Shown in pieces: positions 35,080 through 44,370 of a stretch of 64,000 nucleotides of DNA (positions are counted from its first letter, which is position 1; each line of letters starts with the position of its first letter). The position numbers were made by a program, and so were the translations under genes. The notes below the pieces were generated by a model. It was not told the origin of the DNA. It searched no databases and saw nothing but the letters and a program-made list of their open reading frames with translations. Origin of the DNA: Myxococcales bacterium (GTDB taxonomy: Bacteria; Myxococcota_A; Polyangia; Polyangiales; JADJMO01). Location: assembly GCA_016709545.1 (NCBI GenBank), contig JADJMO010000022.1, positions 103,639-167,638 on the forward strand. Direction: 5' to 3'.

Positions 35080-36558
35080 TGATCGTCGAGGAGGGCTTCG
35101 GAGGTGCGGTGGTGGAGGGGACCGTGGTCGAGGGAGCCGTGGTCGAGGGAGCCGTGGTCGAGGGAGCCAGCGTGGTCGGCGAGGGCGCGAGCACCTTCGG
35201 CTTGGGGCCCCCGGCGATCGGAAGGGGCGTGCTCGCCGATGGCTCGGCGGGAGGCGTCGGCGTCGACGTGGGCTTGTCGGGCGCCTCGTCGTCCACAGCG
35301 GGCTTCGCCTTGGTGATGGCGGTCTTCATCGCCTTGGTGGGCGCGGGCGCCGAGGATCCGCCGAGAGCGAGGACGAGCACGGAGGCGACGAGCGCCGCTC
35401 CCCGAGCGCGGCAGCGACGAGGAGGCCTCGGCTCTTGCGGGGCCCGAGGGCGCGCTGCGACTGGGCGAAGTTCGAGGCCGTCACGGCCTCGACGGGCGCG
35501 ACGGGGTCGGGGAGCGCGAGCGCTTCGCGGGTCGGCGGCGCGACGGGGCTCGAAGCGCGCGGCGCGGGCGTCGGGAGCGCGCGGGTCTCACCCATCGCCG
35601 AAGCGGGTGACGTCGCGGGCGCCGCCGCGAACGAGCGCCCTTCCGGCATGACGGCCGGCATGACGCCACCGACCATCGATTGCAGACGCTCGATCGAGCG
35701 GGCGCCGTCGCGCGACGCGTAGGGGGCGAGCGCCAGCGCGAGCCCGGCGACCCCCTTGAAGCGCTGGTCGCGCGCCTTCTTCAGACACTGCGCGACGATG
35801 CCCTCGAGCAGGGGAGGGACATCCGGGCGGATCGCGCGCAGGCCCGCCGGCGGCTCGTGGAGCACCTTGACGACCAGCGCCGGCAGGCTGTCGGCGACGA
35901 AGGGGAGGCGCCCGGCGAGCAAGCGGAAGAGGATCACCCCGAGCGCCCACACGTCGGTGCGCGGATCGACGTCGCGTGGGTTCTGGAACTGTTCGGGCGA
36001 CATGTACGAGGGCGAGCCCATGAGGCTCGTCGTCGAGGTGAGCCCGTGGCCGCCTTGCCCCGCGGTGTCGGCGAACTTGGAGATCCCGAAGTCGAGCAGC
36101 ACGAGCCGCGTGGAGCCGTCGCTGCGTCGCGTGAGGTACATGTTGGCGGGCTTGAGGTCGCGATGCACGATGCCGAGCATGTGCGCCTCGGCCACGCCTT
36201 CGCAGGCCTGCAGCAGCAGATCGACCGCCTCGGCGACGGCGAGCGGGCCCTCCTGCAGGCGCGCCTCGAGGTCGTGGCCCTCGAGCAGCTCCATCACCAT
36301 GTAGGGCTGTCCCGTGGGGAGCAGGTCGACGTCGCTGACGCGCACGACGTGCTCGCAGCGGATGCGGAGCGAGGCGCGAGCCTCGTTGAGGAAGCGCTGC
36401 ACCGCCTCCGGGTCCTTGCTCGCGTCGGCGAGGAGGGTCTTGATGGCGACGCGCTCGCCGAGGAGGCTGTGGCGAGCGACGACCACCTCGCCCATGCCGC
36501 CGCGCCCGAGCACCCGCTCGACGACGTACTTCCCCGCCACCACCTCCCCCACCACCAT
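35066..36558 (-). CDS. Ser/Thr protein kinase with C-terminal membrane helix (frame interrupted)
   Basis: A Hanks-type kinase, about 497 residues after correction. It is catalytically complete: GRGGMG at 18-23, Lys40 in VAIK, HRDLKPAN at 132, DFG at 156-158, and PSYMSPEQ. A Ser/Ala/Pro linker leads to a membrane helix near 376-398, then a Pro/Thr/Ser-rich outer tail ending STINDDI. The frame breaks inside the helix. One extra C in the CCCC at 35400-35403 joins RGLLVAAALG to GAALVASVLVLALGG, giving a full membrane span. As sequenced, the tail is lost. ATG 36558 is chosen because it precedes the kinase domain closely. It is divergent from the FHA-kinase gene. Confidence 0.88.
35109..35168. repeat. 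Four 15-bp tandem repeats in kinase tail
   Basis: Unit GTGGTCGAGGGAGCC, three exact copies (35124-35168) and one diverged copy (35109-35123). On the minus strand it codes repeats of Ser-Thr-Thr-Ala/Val-Pro in the extracytoplasmic tail of the kinase. Confidence 0.85.
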
Positions 36559-36610
36559 GTCCCGTGCACGATAGCTGGACAGCCGCGCGGCGTCTCGCTC
36601 ACGATGGGGT

Positions 36611-37975
36611 GTGTTTCGCTGGTTCCTGTCCTGCACCTCCTCGGACCTGCGGGTCGAGGTGGTCCGCGATGCTCCTCTGATCATCGGCCGGGCGCCCGAT
36701 GCGCGGATAGCGCTGCCGCCCGACGACGACACGGCCTCGCGCTACCACGCCGGGTGCCAGCTCGTGGCCGACCACCTCGTGGTCCGGGATCTCGGCAGTC
36801 GCAACGGGACGTTCGTGAACGACCAGGCGATCCAGAGCGCGCGCCTCTCGCCGGGGGACATCGTGCGCGTGGGGCGGCTGGCCTACCGCGTCGAGCGGGT
36901 GGCGCTCGAACCCGAGGAGGAGCGCGAGCCCCGGAAGCCGATCACGCCGACCTGGGCCGACCGCACCGCTCCTGGCGCGACCTACCGCTGCCACACGTGC
37001 GGGGCTCGTGGCGTCACGCCGAGCAAGGCGTTCGAGGGCGAGCCGCTCCTGCCCTGGATCTGCCAGCTGTGCGCGGACGAGCGGCGCACCACCCCCGAGG
37101 CCTGGCCGGAGCGCGTCTCGCCCACGATCGGTAGCTGGTCCTTGTTGCGCTTCCTGGGGCACGGCGGCATGTCGGTGGTGTTCGAGGCGAGGCACCGGAC
37201 CGAGGGGCTGCACGCGGCGATCAAGCTGCTGAGGTCGGCGACCGACCTCGGCGAGATGGGCCGTCGCCGCTTCGTGCGCGAGCAGCGCATCCTCACCGCC
37301 CTCCGCCACCCCTCCGTCGTGCGCGCCTTCGACGTGGGTGAAGGCGAAGGGGAGTTGTACATCGCGAGCGAGCTCGTGCCGGAGGGGGACGCCGACGCCA
37401 TCGCCTCGCCGTGCTCCTCGATGGAGGCGGTGTGGGTCCTCGCGGCCGACCTGTTCGCCGCCATCGCTTACGCGCACGGCCAGGGCGTCGTCCACCGCGA
37501 CATCAAGCCCGGCAACCTGCTGCTCACGCGGGCCACCGACCCCGAGCGCAGGCTGCGGGGCAAGCTCAGCGACTTCGGGCTCGGCAAGTCCCTCCACGAC
37601 GGCGGCGGCTCGTACCGCACGGCCGACGACGAGATCGCGGGCACCGCGCAGTTCATGCCCCCCGAGCAGGCCCTCGGTCTCGCGGGCGCCGGCGTCTCGG
37701 CGGACATCTACTCCGCCGCGGCGACGATCTACTACCTGCTCACGAAGGAGCTGCCTCTGGCCTCCGCACACGGCGGGCGCGTCACCGGGTTCGCCCAGCT
37801 GTGCGTCGCCGCGCTGATGAACGATCGGGTCCCCCTCCGTCAGCGCCGGCCGGAGGTCCCCGACGACGTGGCGATGTGGATCGATCTGCTCGTGTGCCGT
37901 GAGCCGGAGCGGCGAGCGCACGTGAGCGCGCAGATGGTGGCCGAGCGGTTCGCGGCACGCGCCGGGCTACGGTAG
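36611..37975 (+). CDS. FHA domain, zinc ribbon and Ser/Thr protein kinase
   Basis: A 454-residue cytoplasmic protein. The N-terminal FHA domain reads phosphothreonine: GR at 26-27, SRYH at 43-46 and GSRNGTFVN at 62-70. A four-Cys zinc ribbon follows (CHTC at 127-130, CQLC at 151-154). The kinase domain is complete, with GHGGMS at 183-188, Lys205 in AAIK, HRDIKPGN at 295 and DFG at 321-323, then AGTAQFMPPEQ. There is no membrane helix, unlike the other kinases here. The GTG start at 36611 is used. The FHA part suggests it docks on phosphorylated kinases, perhaps the divergent neighbour. Confidence 0.92.
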   Translation: MFRWFLSCTSSDLRVEVVRDAPLIIGRAPDARIALPPDDDTASRYHAGCQLVADHLVVRDLGSRNGTFVNDQAIQSARLSPGDIVRVGRLAYRVERVALEPEEEREPRKPITPTWADRTAPGATYRCHTCGARGVTPSKAFEGEPLLPWICQLCADERRTTPEAWPERVSPTIGSWSLLRFLGHGGMSVVFEARHRTEGLHAAIKLLRSATDLGEMGRRRFVREQRILTALRHPSVVRAFDVGEGEGELYIASELVPEGDADAIASPCSSMEAVWVLAADLFAAIAYAHGQGVVHRDIKPGNLLLTRATDPERRLRGKLSDFGLGKSLHDGGGSYRTADDEIAGTAQFMPPEQALGLAGAGVSADIYSAAATIYYLLTKELPLASAHGGRVTGFAQLCVAALMNDRVPLRQRRPEVPDDVAMWIDLLVCREPERRAHVSAQMVAERFAARAGLR

Positions 37976-40516
37976 GACGACGACGTCCCAGCGGATGCGC
38001 ACCGCCTTGGGCGCCGAAGCGTGCGCCAGCGACAGGCCGCTGCCGGCGAGCTCGCCGCTCGTGGCCGACGCGCTGTTCCAGCGGACCCGGAAGGCCCCCC
38101 CGGGGAGGGCATCGACCCGACCGCACGCGCTGCACGCGCCGAGCTCGGCCTCGGTGGCCGCGGTGAGGCTCGCAGGGAGCACGACCGCATCGGCGCCGGT
38201 GCGCGAGACCGTGAACGCGGTCCCATCGACCAGCTTGGCGGTGCCCTTGCCCGTCTTGGCGTCGATCACCGCGCGCACGTCGAGCACGCCCGCGACCTTC
38301 TCGAGGGTGACCACCTCGGGGCGCGTCGCCGGTGCCAGGGTCTCGATGGTCGGATCGAGCATCGCGACGACGCCGCCCGAGCGCAGGTAGAGTGGGAGCA
38401 CGTCGAGCGGTGCGTCGCGCGTGACCTTGGCGCCCCCCGTGGCCTCGGCGAGGGACCACCAGTCGACCCAGCGACCGGGCGGCAGCCAGAACGTGCGGGT
38501 GGTGGCGCCGCGCCGGACGACGGGCGCGACGTACAGCGAAGGACCGAAGTAGTACTCGAGCTCGACCGCGAGCGCGTCCTTCTCGGTCGGGTGCACGAGG
38601 AACGGGTGGCGGATCACCGGCATGCCCGTCTCGGTCGCCTCCTTGGCCGTGGCGTAGAGATACGGGAACAGGCGCGTGTGCAGGCGCGCGTAGCGGCCGT
38701 AGACCTCGGTCGATTCGGCGTCGCGCCAGATCGTCCACTTGGGGGGCGTGCCCTCGACCGCGCCGGCGCAGGCGTTCTCGTCGTGCATGTCGCTCGAGAG
38801 CGCGCCGAACTCGACCCAGCGCAGCAGCACCTCCTTGTCGCCGGGAGGGTCGGCGTTGCACGAGTAGCCGCCGATGTCGCTGCCCCAGTACGGCAGCCCG
38901 GAGAGGCCCGAGTTGATGCCCGCGCGGACCTGCGCCGGGAGGCCCTTGGCGTCGTCGAAGCTCGCCGCGGGGTCGCCCGACCAGACGATCGGCGCGTACT
39001 TCTGCGTGCCGGCGTAGCCCGCGCGCGCGAAGTACATCCAGTCCTCGCCGCGCGCCTTGCGCAGGTAGTCGGTGGTCGCCTTCTGGTAGAGCAGCGGGAA
39101 CGCGTTGTGCGCCTCCCACCCCGTCATGCCGTTCGCGAGCACCGCCTTCTGCGGGAGGTACTCGCCGAAGTCGAGCATCCAGCCGTCGTAGCCGATGTCG
39201 AGCGCCTTCTGCATGAGCGTGCCGTACCACTCGACCGCGGCCGGCTTGCTCATGTCGATGGTCGCGACCTGCTGGCCGCCGCCCGAGATCATGAAGGTGT
39301 CGAACTCGCCGCCGCCCTCCTCGGCCGACACGCGCACGAACAGGTCGTTCTTGCGGCCGTACGCGACCAGATCCTTGGCCTTGGGGCTCGTGATCGAGAC
39401 GTAGGCGTTGTAGTAGCCGATGGCCTTGAAGCCGAGCGCGTGCAGCTTGGTGGTCCAGTCGCGGAGCTCGGGCTCGCGATCCACGTCGCTGCCGTTGGGC
39501 AGGAAGTGGGTGGCGTCGTCGACCGCGGTGGTCGGCACCTGATGGGTGCGGAGGGCCTCGAACTCGTCGAGCCCGTCGATCTTGGCACCATGATCGACCC
39601 GGCGGCGCGGCCCGAAGACCCACGGCGCGGGCAGCGTGGCGCGGCCGGTGAGCGCGGTGTAGTCGGCCAGGCTGGCCTTCGGATCGTCGTGCACGAACAC
39701 GTGCGCGCGGAGCTTCGTGTTCTCGCCCCAGAACCGGAACACCGACTTGGTGTCGCCGAGCGCGAACCCGTTGCGGTACGTGGTGTCGAGGTAGAGCGCG
39801 TAGCCCTTGTTCGAATAGAAGAACGGGATCGGCACGTGGGTCATGCCGGGGCCGTTGGGGCCAGGGTTCGCGGGCCCGGGCGGCGCCTTCTCGCCGACGG
39901 CGATGCCGCCCTCTTCGGTCCAGCACTCGTACCGCCGGCCGCGGTGGTCCACGGTGACGTTGCGCTCGCCGAGGCCGAAGAAGTGCTCGTCGTCGGGGAG
40001 CTTGAAGGCGGCGCCCACCTGGTTCGGTCCGCCGTCGACCGCGAGATCGAGGGTCACGTCGGCGCCGGTGACCTTCACGTCCAGGTGGAGGGTGACCGAC
40101 TCCTCCGCGGGGTCGAACAGATCGAGCGAGGCGCGGTCGGTGCCCACGTCGGCGCGCGCGACGTAGAGCCCAGCACGCCACGGTGAATCTTTGCCGTCGA
40201 CGTGGTCCCACCCCTCGACCAGTGAGGCGCGGAAGGTGGTCTCGTGGCGGGTCGCGGCGACCGTGCCGCCGTAGGCGCCGTCGTCCCCCGCCACCGCCGT
40301 GTCGAGGCCCTCGAGGATCGTCTTGCCCGCGCCGTTCGCGACCGAGAGCGAGAAGCGATCGAGGTGCAGCGTGACCTTCGCGTCGGCGGTGCCGATCGTG
40401 ACCAGCGATGGCCCGCCGTAGCGCGCTCGGCCCGCGGGCGGCGGCTCCGAGGAGGAGCTGCACGCGACGTCGGGCGCGAGCGCGAGGAGCGCGACGAGGG
40501 GAGCGAGCTTGCGCAT
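37967..40516 (-). CDS. Glycoside hydrolase family 31 lipoprotein
   Basis: An 849-residue secreted enzyme with lipobox DVACSSSS. The GH31 barrel is clear. The nucleophile is Asp449 in GWMLDFGEYLP. The probable acid/base is Asp515 in VWSGDP. FARAGYAGTQKYAP and GSDIGGYS line the pocket. Spacing of the two acids (66) fits the family. DFGEYLP and RAGYAGTQKY resemble the sulfoquinovosidase (YihQ) branch, but the segment that binds sulfonate there is not conserved (it reads AVDDATHFLPNG). An alpha-glucosidic or other glycan substrate is more likely. It probably acts on the cell surface. The end overlaps the convergent kinase gene by nine bases. Confidence 0.88.
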   Translation of the reverse strand: MRKLAPLVALLALAPDVACSSSSEPPPAGRARYGGPSLVTIGTADAKVTLHLDRFSLSVANGAGKTILEGLDTAVAGDDGAYGGTVAATRHETTFRASLVEGWDHVDGKDSPWRAGLYVARADVGTDRASLDLFDPAEESVTLHLDVKVTGADVTLDLAVDGGPNQVGAAFKLPDDEHFFGLGERNVTVDHRGRRYECWTEEGGIAVGEKAPPGPANPGPNGPGMTHVPIPFFYSNKGYALYLDTTYRNGFALGDTKSVFRFWGENTKLRAHVFVHDDPKASLADYTALTGRATLPAPWVFGPRRRVDHGAKIDGLDEFEALRTHQVPTTAVDDATHFLPNGSDVDREPELRDWTTKLHALGFKAIGYYNAYVSITSPKAKDLVAYGRKNDLFVRVSAEEGGGEFDTFMISGGGQQVATIDMSKPAAVEWYGTLMQKALDIGYDGWMLDFGEYLPQKAVLANGMTGWEAHNAFPLLYQKATTDYLRKARGEDWMYFARAGYAGTQKYAPIVWSGDPAASFDDAKGLPAQVRAGINSGLSGLPYWGSDIGGYSCNADPPGDKEVLLRWVEFGALSSDMHDENACAGAVEGTPPKWTIWRDAESTEVYGRYARLHTRLFPYLYATAKEATETGMPVIRHPFLVHPTEKDALAVELEYYFGPSLYVAPVVRRGATTRTFWLPPGRWVDWWSLAEATGGAKVTRDAPLDVLPLYLRSGGVVAMLDPTIETLAPATRPEVVTLEKVAGVLDVRAVIDAKTGKGTAKLVDGTAFTVSRTGADAVVLPASLTAATEAELGACSACGRVDALPGGAFRVRWNSASATSGELAGSGLSLAHASAPKAVRIRWDVVVLP

Positions 40517-40544
40517 CCCTCGATGATACGCAGAAACGTGGTCG

Positions 40545-42284
40545 TCAGTCCGCGCTCACCTGCTCGAGGGACGCTTCGGCGATCTCGGTGCGAACGATCT
40601 CGATGGCCGGGTGGTGGGGCAGGATGCTCCGCGCGGCCTCGAGGGCGCGCCTGGCGTCGTCCAGCATCCCACGCGCGCGGAGGAGCGAAGCCAGGTCGAG
40701 CCACCCGCGGAACGAGCCGGGGTGCAGGCCGAGCGCGCGTCGGGCGGCGACCTCCGCTGCGGCCCGATCGCCGACGGCGTCCCACGCGCCCGCGAGGGCG
40801 AGCTCGCCGGCGACCGAGAGCTCCAGCGCGCGCGCGCGACGGAGCATCGACACGGCAGCCTGCGCGTCGCCGGCGTCGAGGCGCGCGAGGCCGAGGCGCA
40901 GCGTGGCCTCTCTGGACCACGGGTCCACACGCACGGCGCGACCGAGCAGCGCCACGCGGCGCTCGGGCTCGAGCTCTGCGCGCGCGATCAGCTGGTCCGC
41001 GATGCGCGCGCGCACAGCGAACGCGAGCGCGAGGGCTGCGGCGCCCACCACGACGAGGCGCTCGGTGCGCCCGAACGCCCGCCGCGCGGCCCGCGTCGGC
41101 GTGGCCGCGACGAGCAACGCGAGCATCACCACCAGCGCCGGCAGGCGGAGCGGCGAGTCGCCGAGCGCTCCCACCGCGAGCACCACGAACGCGGCGCGGA
41201 GCCCTGGGTTCTTCTGCGCGCGCAGCGCCGCGAGGCCGGCGGCGAGGAGCAAGAGGAGGCCGAGCGGGCCAGTCTCCACCAGCACCTGCACGTAGTCGTC
41301 GTGGGCGGTCTCCGCCGCGACGAACACGCGCGCGGCCTTCGCGGGCGGCAATGGCGCGAGCGCCTCGCCCTGGGCCTCGAGGAAGGCGTTCGAGAACCCG
41401 CCGAGCCCAGCGCCGAGCGGGGCGTGCTTGCGCGCGGCCGAGAGGCCGAGGCGCGCGATCGACAGGCGGCCCGAGATCGCGAGCTCGGCCGGGGCTTCGT
41501 AGGTCGACGTCGGGGTGGTCGTGGCCTTCTTCGTCGCAACGACGTGCGCGTGCGTGCGCGCGAGCAGAGCGCCGATCACCACCAGCATGGTGACGGCAGC
41601 GAAGGACATGGCCCTCGTGCGAGCCCCACCGACGCGTCGGGACGCGACGAGCGTGACCAGCGCGGCCACCGCGAGGGCGACCCACGCGACCCGCGCGTGG
41701 GTGAGCCCGAGGGAGGTCGCCATCGCGGCGACGCCGAGGCCGAGGGCCAGGCGCGACGCTCCGCGCGCGCGCCGCAGGCCCTCGATGGCGAGGGGCACCG
41801 CCGTCGCCAGCACGAGCCCGGCCCAGTTGGGGTTGCCCTGCGCGCCCTCGAGGAACAGGCCGCGCGCCCCCGTCGCGAACGAGACGACGACGTGCCCCGC
41901 GACGGCGACGCCGAGCAGGGTGCCCGCACCGATCGCGACCGCGCGCGCCACCGCGAGGCCACGGGCCGACAGCCCCAGGGCCAGCACCGCGGCGCTGACC
42001 CAGAGCACCGCGATCGGCGCCGCGGCCGCGCGGGGCGAGACCACGATCGAGGTCAGCGACCACCCGAGCCACGCGAGGAAGAGGCCGCCGCCGTTTGGCA
42101 CGAGGAGCGCGCGTCGCCCGCGGAGCAACGAGAAGGCGAGCCCCACCGCGACGACGCCGAGCAGGAGCCGCTTGCTCGCGCCAGAGTCGATCGAGGGCCC
42201 CACCCGCACCGCCACGGCGAGCGCGACGGCGATCGAGAGCGCGTGCGCGACCGTGACCCTGCGCGCGAGCGCGCCGAGGTTCAC
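40545..42284 (-). CDS. O-antigen-ligase-like membrane protein with C-terminal TPRs
   Basis: A 579-residue protein. Residues 1-400 form about ten to twelve membrane helices, with the conserved periplasmic motifs GNPNWAGLVLATAVPL and AHDDYVQVLVETGPLG, typical of the O-antigen ligase / bicarbonate-transporter-like (Wzy/WaaL) fold. The last ~150 residues are TPR helices (LGRAVRVDPWSREATLRLGL and later ARRALGLHPGSFRGWLDLAS). Such proteins join glycan chains to lipid A or protein. The GTG start overlaps the stop of the HEAT-repeat gene (GTGA), so the genes are coupled. Confidence 0.82.
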   Translation of the reverse strand: MNLGALARRVTVAHALSIAVALAVAVRVGPSIDSGASKRLLLGVVAVGLAFSLLRGRRALLVPNGGGLFLAWLGWSLTSIVVSPRAAAAPIAVLWVSAAVLALGLSARGLAVARAVAIGAGTLLGVAVAGHVVVSFATGARGLFLEGAQGNPNWAGLVLATAVPLAIEGLRRARGASRLALGLGVAAMATSLGLTHARVAWVALAVAALVTLVASRRVGGARTRAMSFAAVTMLVVIGALLARTHAHVVATKKATTTPTSTYEAPAELAISGRLSIARLGLSAARKHAPLGAGLGGFSNAFLEAQGEALAPLPPAKAARVFVAAETAHDDYVQVLVETGPLGLLLLLAAGLAALRAQKNPGLRAAFVVLAVGALGDSPLRLPALVVMLALLVAATPTRAARRAFGRTERLVVVGAAALALAFAVRARIADQLIARAELEPERRVALLGRAVRVDPWSREATLRLGLARLDAGDAQAAVSMLRRARALELSVAGELALAGAWDAVGDRAAAEVAARRALGLHPGSFRGWLDLASLLRARGMLDDARRALEAARSILPHHPAIEIVRTEIAEASLEQVSAD

Positions 42285-44365
42285 GTCGAATCCCCGAGCC
42301 CCGCGCGGAAGTCGAGCACCTTGCGCAGCGAGACCTTCACCGGGTCGCGCGGCTCGCGGGCGAGCGCGCGCCGCAGGAGCGTGGTCAGGAGCGGGTGTCG
42401 CGTGCGGATCAGGTAGCGCTCGGAGAGATCGCGCTCGAGCGCGTCCTTGCTGGCGAGCCCGTCGAGGAAGCGGAACACCGCGGCCTCCGGGTCCCAGGCG
42501 AGGCGGACCGCGGCGGCGGCCATCGCGACCGGGAGATCCTTGCCCTTCTCGCGCTTGTCGAGCTCGGGGCCGAGGCGCTTGCGCACCGCGGGCTCCTTCA
42601 CCTGGGCGAGCAGGCGGACGATGGTCGGCAGCCAGTCGGCCGGCAGCGTGTCGAGGTCGGCGAGCAGGGCCGCGTCCGCCTTGGTGGCCTCGGGCACGTC
42701 GAAGCGAGCGAGGGCGATCGAGCCGTGCAGGCGCAGGCGCGCGTGCTCGTCGCCGAGCAGCGGCAGCAGCGCGGCCGGCGCCTTCGCGTCGCCGACGTCA
42801 CCCAGCAGATCGGCGGCGAACGCCGTGCGACGCAGGTTGCTCGGGTAGCTCGCGGAGAGCTCGGAGGTGGCGAGCGCCGCCGCGCCGGTGGGCTTGTGCA
42901 GCGCGACCAGCGGCCCGAGGTCGGAGCTGCCCTTGGCCCACGCGAGCAGGAGGCGGCCGGGGATCTTCGCGTCCGGGGCCGCGCGCAGGTACTTGTCGAC
43001 GTCGCGCAGCTTGCAGGTGCCGTTCTCGACGCAGACGAGCAGGTCGTTGGCCACGCGTGGGTCGTTGGCCTTGCCGAGCGCGACGGCGGCGCGCAGCTTG
43101 ACCGCCGGCTTGGGCGCGCCGGTGTAGAGCTTGTCCCAGACGAGGTCCTTCTTGGCGAACCCCGAGAGCGCGTAGATGCTGTAGATCGCCTCCTCGCGCA
43201 GCGTCGCGTTCTTGCCGTCGACGAACGGCTCGAGCAGCGGGATGCCCTTCGGGTCGTCGATCTTGCCGAGCGCCACGGCCGCCGAGACCCGCACGTAGTC
43301 GTTCGCGTCGGAGAGCGCCTTCTGGAGCATGGGCAGCCCCTCGGCGCGCTTGACGTCGCCGAGCACGAACGCCGCGTTCATGCGGATGCTCGCCTGCTTG
43401 TGGGTCACGAGCCCGCCGATCGCCTGGTAGAACGAGGGCGGATCGAGCCGCTCGAGCGCGAAGGCGATGTTGTTGAGCAGGCGTGCCTCGCGCACCTTGG
43501 GGAGCTCGGCGAGCAGCGCCTTGGTGGCCGCCTTGTCGCCGATGCGGCCGAGCGCGTAGGTGGCGCGGTTGCGCACGCGCCCGTCCTTGTGCTCCATCAG
43601 CGGCACGAGCGCAGGCACGAGCTCGCCGGCGCGAAGCTCGGCCGCGGCGCGGATCCCGGCGAGCTGCACCTCGGTGTCGTCGGATTTGAGCGCGAAGCCC
43701 ACGTCGTCGATCAGGGTGCTGCGGGCCATGAGGTGGCGGTTCTTCCAGACCCCCTCGAACGGCGGCAGGCGCCCGGCGCGCAGCTTGTCGGCAGGAGCAC
43801 GGAACGCCGTGCGCAGGGTGCTCACGGCCTTCTGGTCGCTCAGCATGCCGAGCGTGCGGTAGGCCGCGGCGAGGTTGTCCGGGGTCTCGTCCTCGCGCGC
43901 CAGCAGCTTCTCGAGCGGCGCCCGCGAGCTCGCGTCGGGGATCTTGCCGAGGGCCTGGATCGCCGCCCGACGCACCGCCGGGCTCCACGCCTCGAGGGCG
44001 CCCTGCAGCGCCGGCAGCGCGGCCTTGTCGCCGATGCGGCCGAGGAGGCTCGCGCAGGTGAAGCGGATGCCGTCGTCGACGTTGTCCGCGGCGCAGCGGG
44101 CCAGCGCCTTGGTGGCGCGCTTGCCGAGGTTCAGGATGTCGGGGCTCGCGGGGAGCTCCTTCTTGGTGACGTTGATCAGCACCCCCTCGGTGGTGGGGAT
44201 GGCGCCGAGCACCTTCTTCTTCTTCTTGCTCAGCTCCTCCGGGGTGGAGGCCGACGCCATCTCGTCGTCGCCGTCGTCGCCGTCGTCGTCGGCGAACGCC
44301 GAGCGACCCACGACCAGGAGCGACGGCACGAGCACGAGCACGAGCCCGAGCGAACGAACACGCAT
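42281..44365 (-). CDS. Exported HEAT-repeat protein
   Basis: A 694-residue protein with signal peptide (LVLVPSLLVVGRSAFA), an acidic DDDGDDGDDE stretch, a Lys patch, then about fourteen HEAT/PBS-lyase-type helical repeats. Examples are VRNRATYALGRIGDKAATKA and ASIRMNAAFVLGDVKRAEG. These build a curved scaffold; no catalytic site is visible. ATG 44365 is the first Met before the signal peptide. It is in an operon with a small lipoprotein upstream and the O-antigen-ligase-like gene downstream. Confidence 0.82.
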   Translation of the reverse strand: MRVRSLGLVLVLVPSLLVVGRSAFADDDGDDGDDEMASASTPEELSKKKKKVLGAIPTTEGVLINVTKKELPASPDILNLGKRATKALARCAADNVDDGIRFTCASLLGRIGDKAALPALQGALEAWSPAVRRAAIQALGKIPDASSRAPLEKLLAREDETPDNLAAAYRTLGMLSDQKAVSTLRTAFRAPADKLRAGRLPPFEGVWKNRHLMARSTLIDDVGFALKSDDTEVQLAGIRAAAELRAGELVPALVPLMEHKDGRVRNRATYALGRIGDKAATKALLAELPKVREARLLNNIAFALERLDPPSFYQAIGGLVTHKQASIRMNAAFVLGDVKRAEGLPMLQKALSDANDYVRVSAAVALGKIDDPKGIPLLEPFVDGKNATLREEAIYSIYALSGFAKKDLVWDKLYTGAPKPAVKLRAAVALGKANDPRVANDLLVCVENGTCKLRDVDKYLRAAPDAKIPGRLLLAWAKGSSDLGPLVALHKPTGAAALATSELSASYPSNLRRTAFAADLLGDVGDAKAPAALLPLLGDEHARLRLHGSIALARFDVPEATKADAALLADLDTLPADWLPTIVRLLAQVKEPAVRKRLGPELDKREKGKDLPVAMAAAAVRLAWDPEAAVFRFLDGLASKDALERDLSERYLIRTRHPLLTTLLRRALAREPRDPVKVSLRKVLDFRAGLGDST

Positions 44366-44370
44366 GGGGA

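Noticed and set aside
37967..40516. Sulfoquinovosidase assignment for the GH31 enzyme
   Set aside because: Catalytic core motifs fit, but the residues expected to bind the sulfonate are not seen in the aligned segment.
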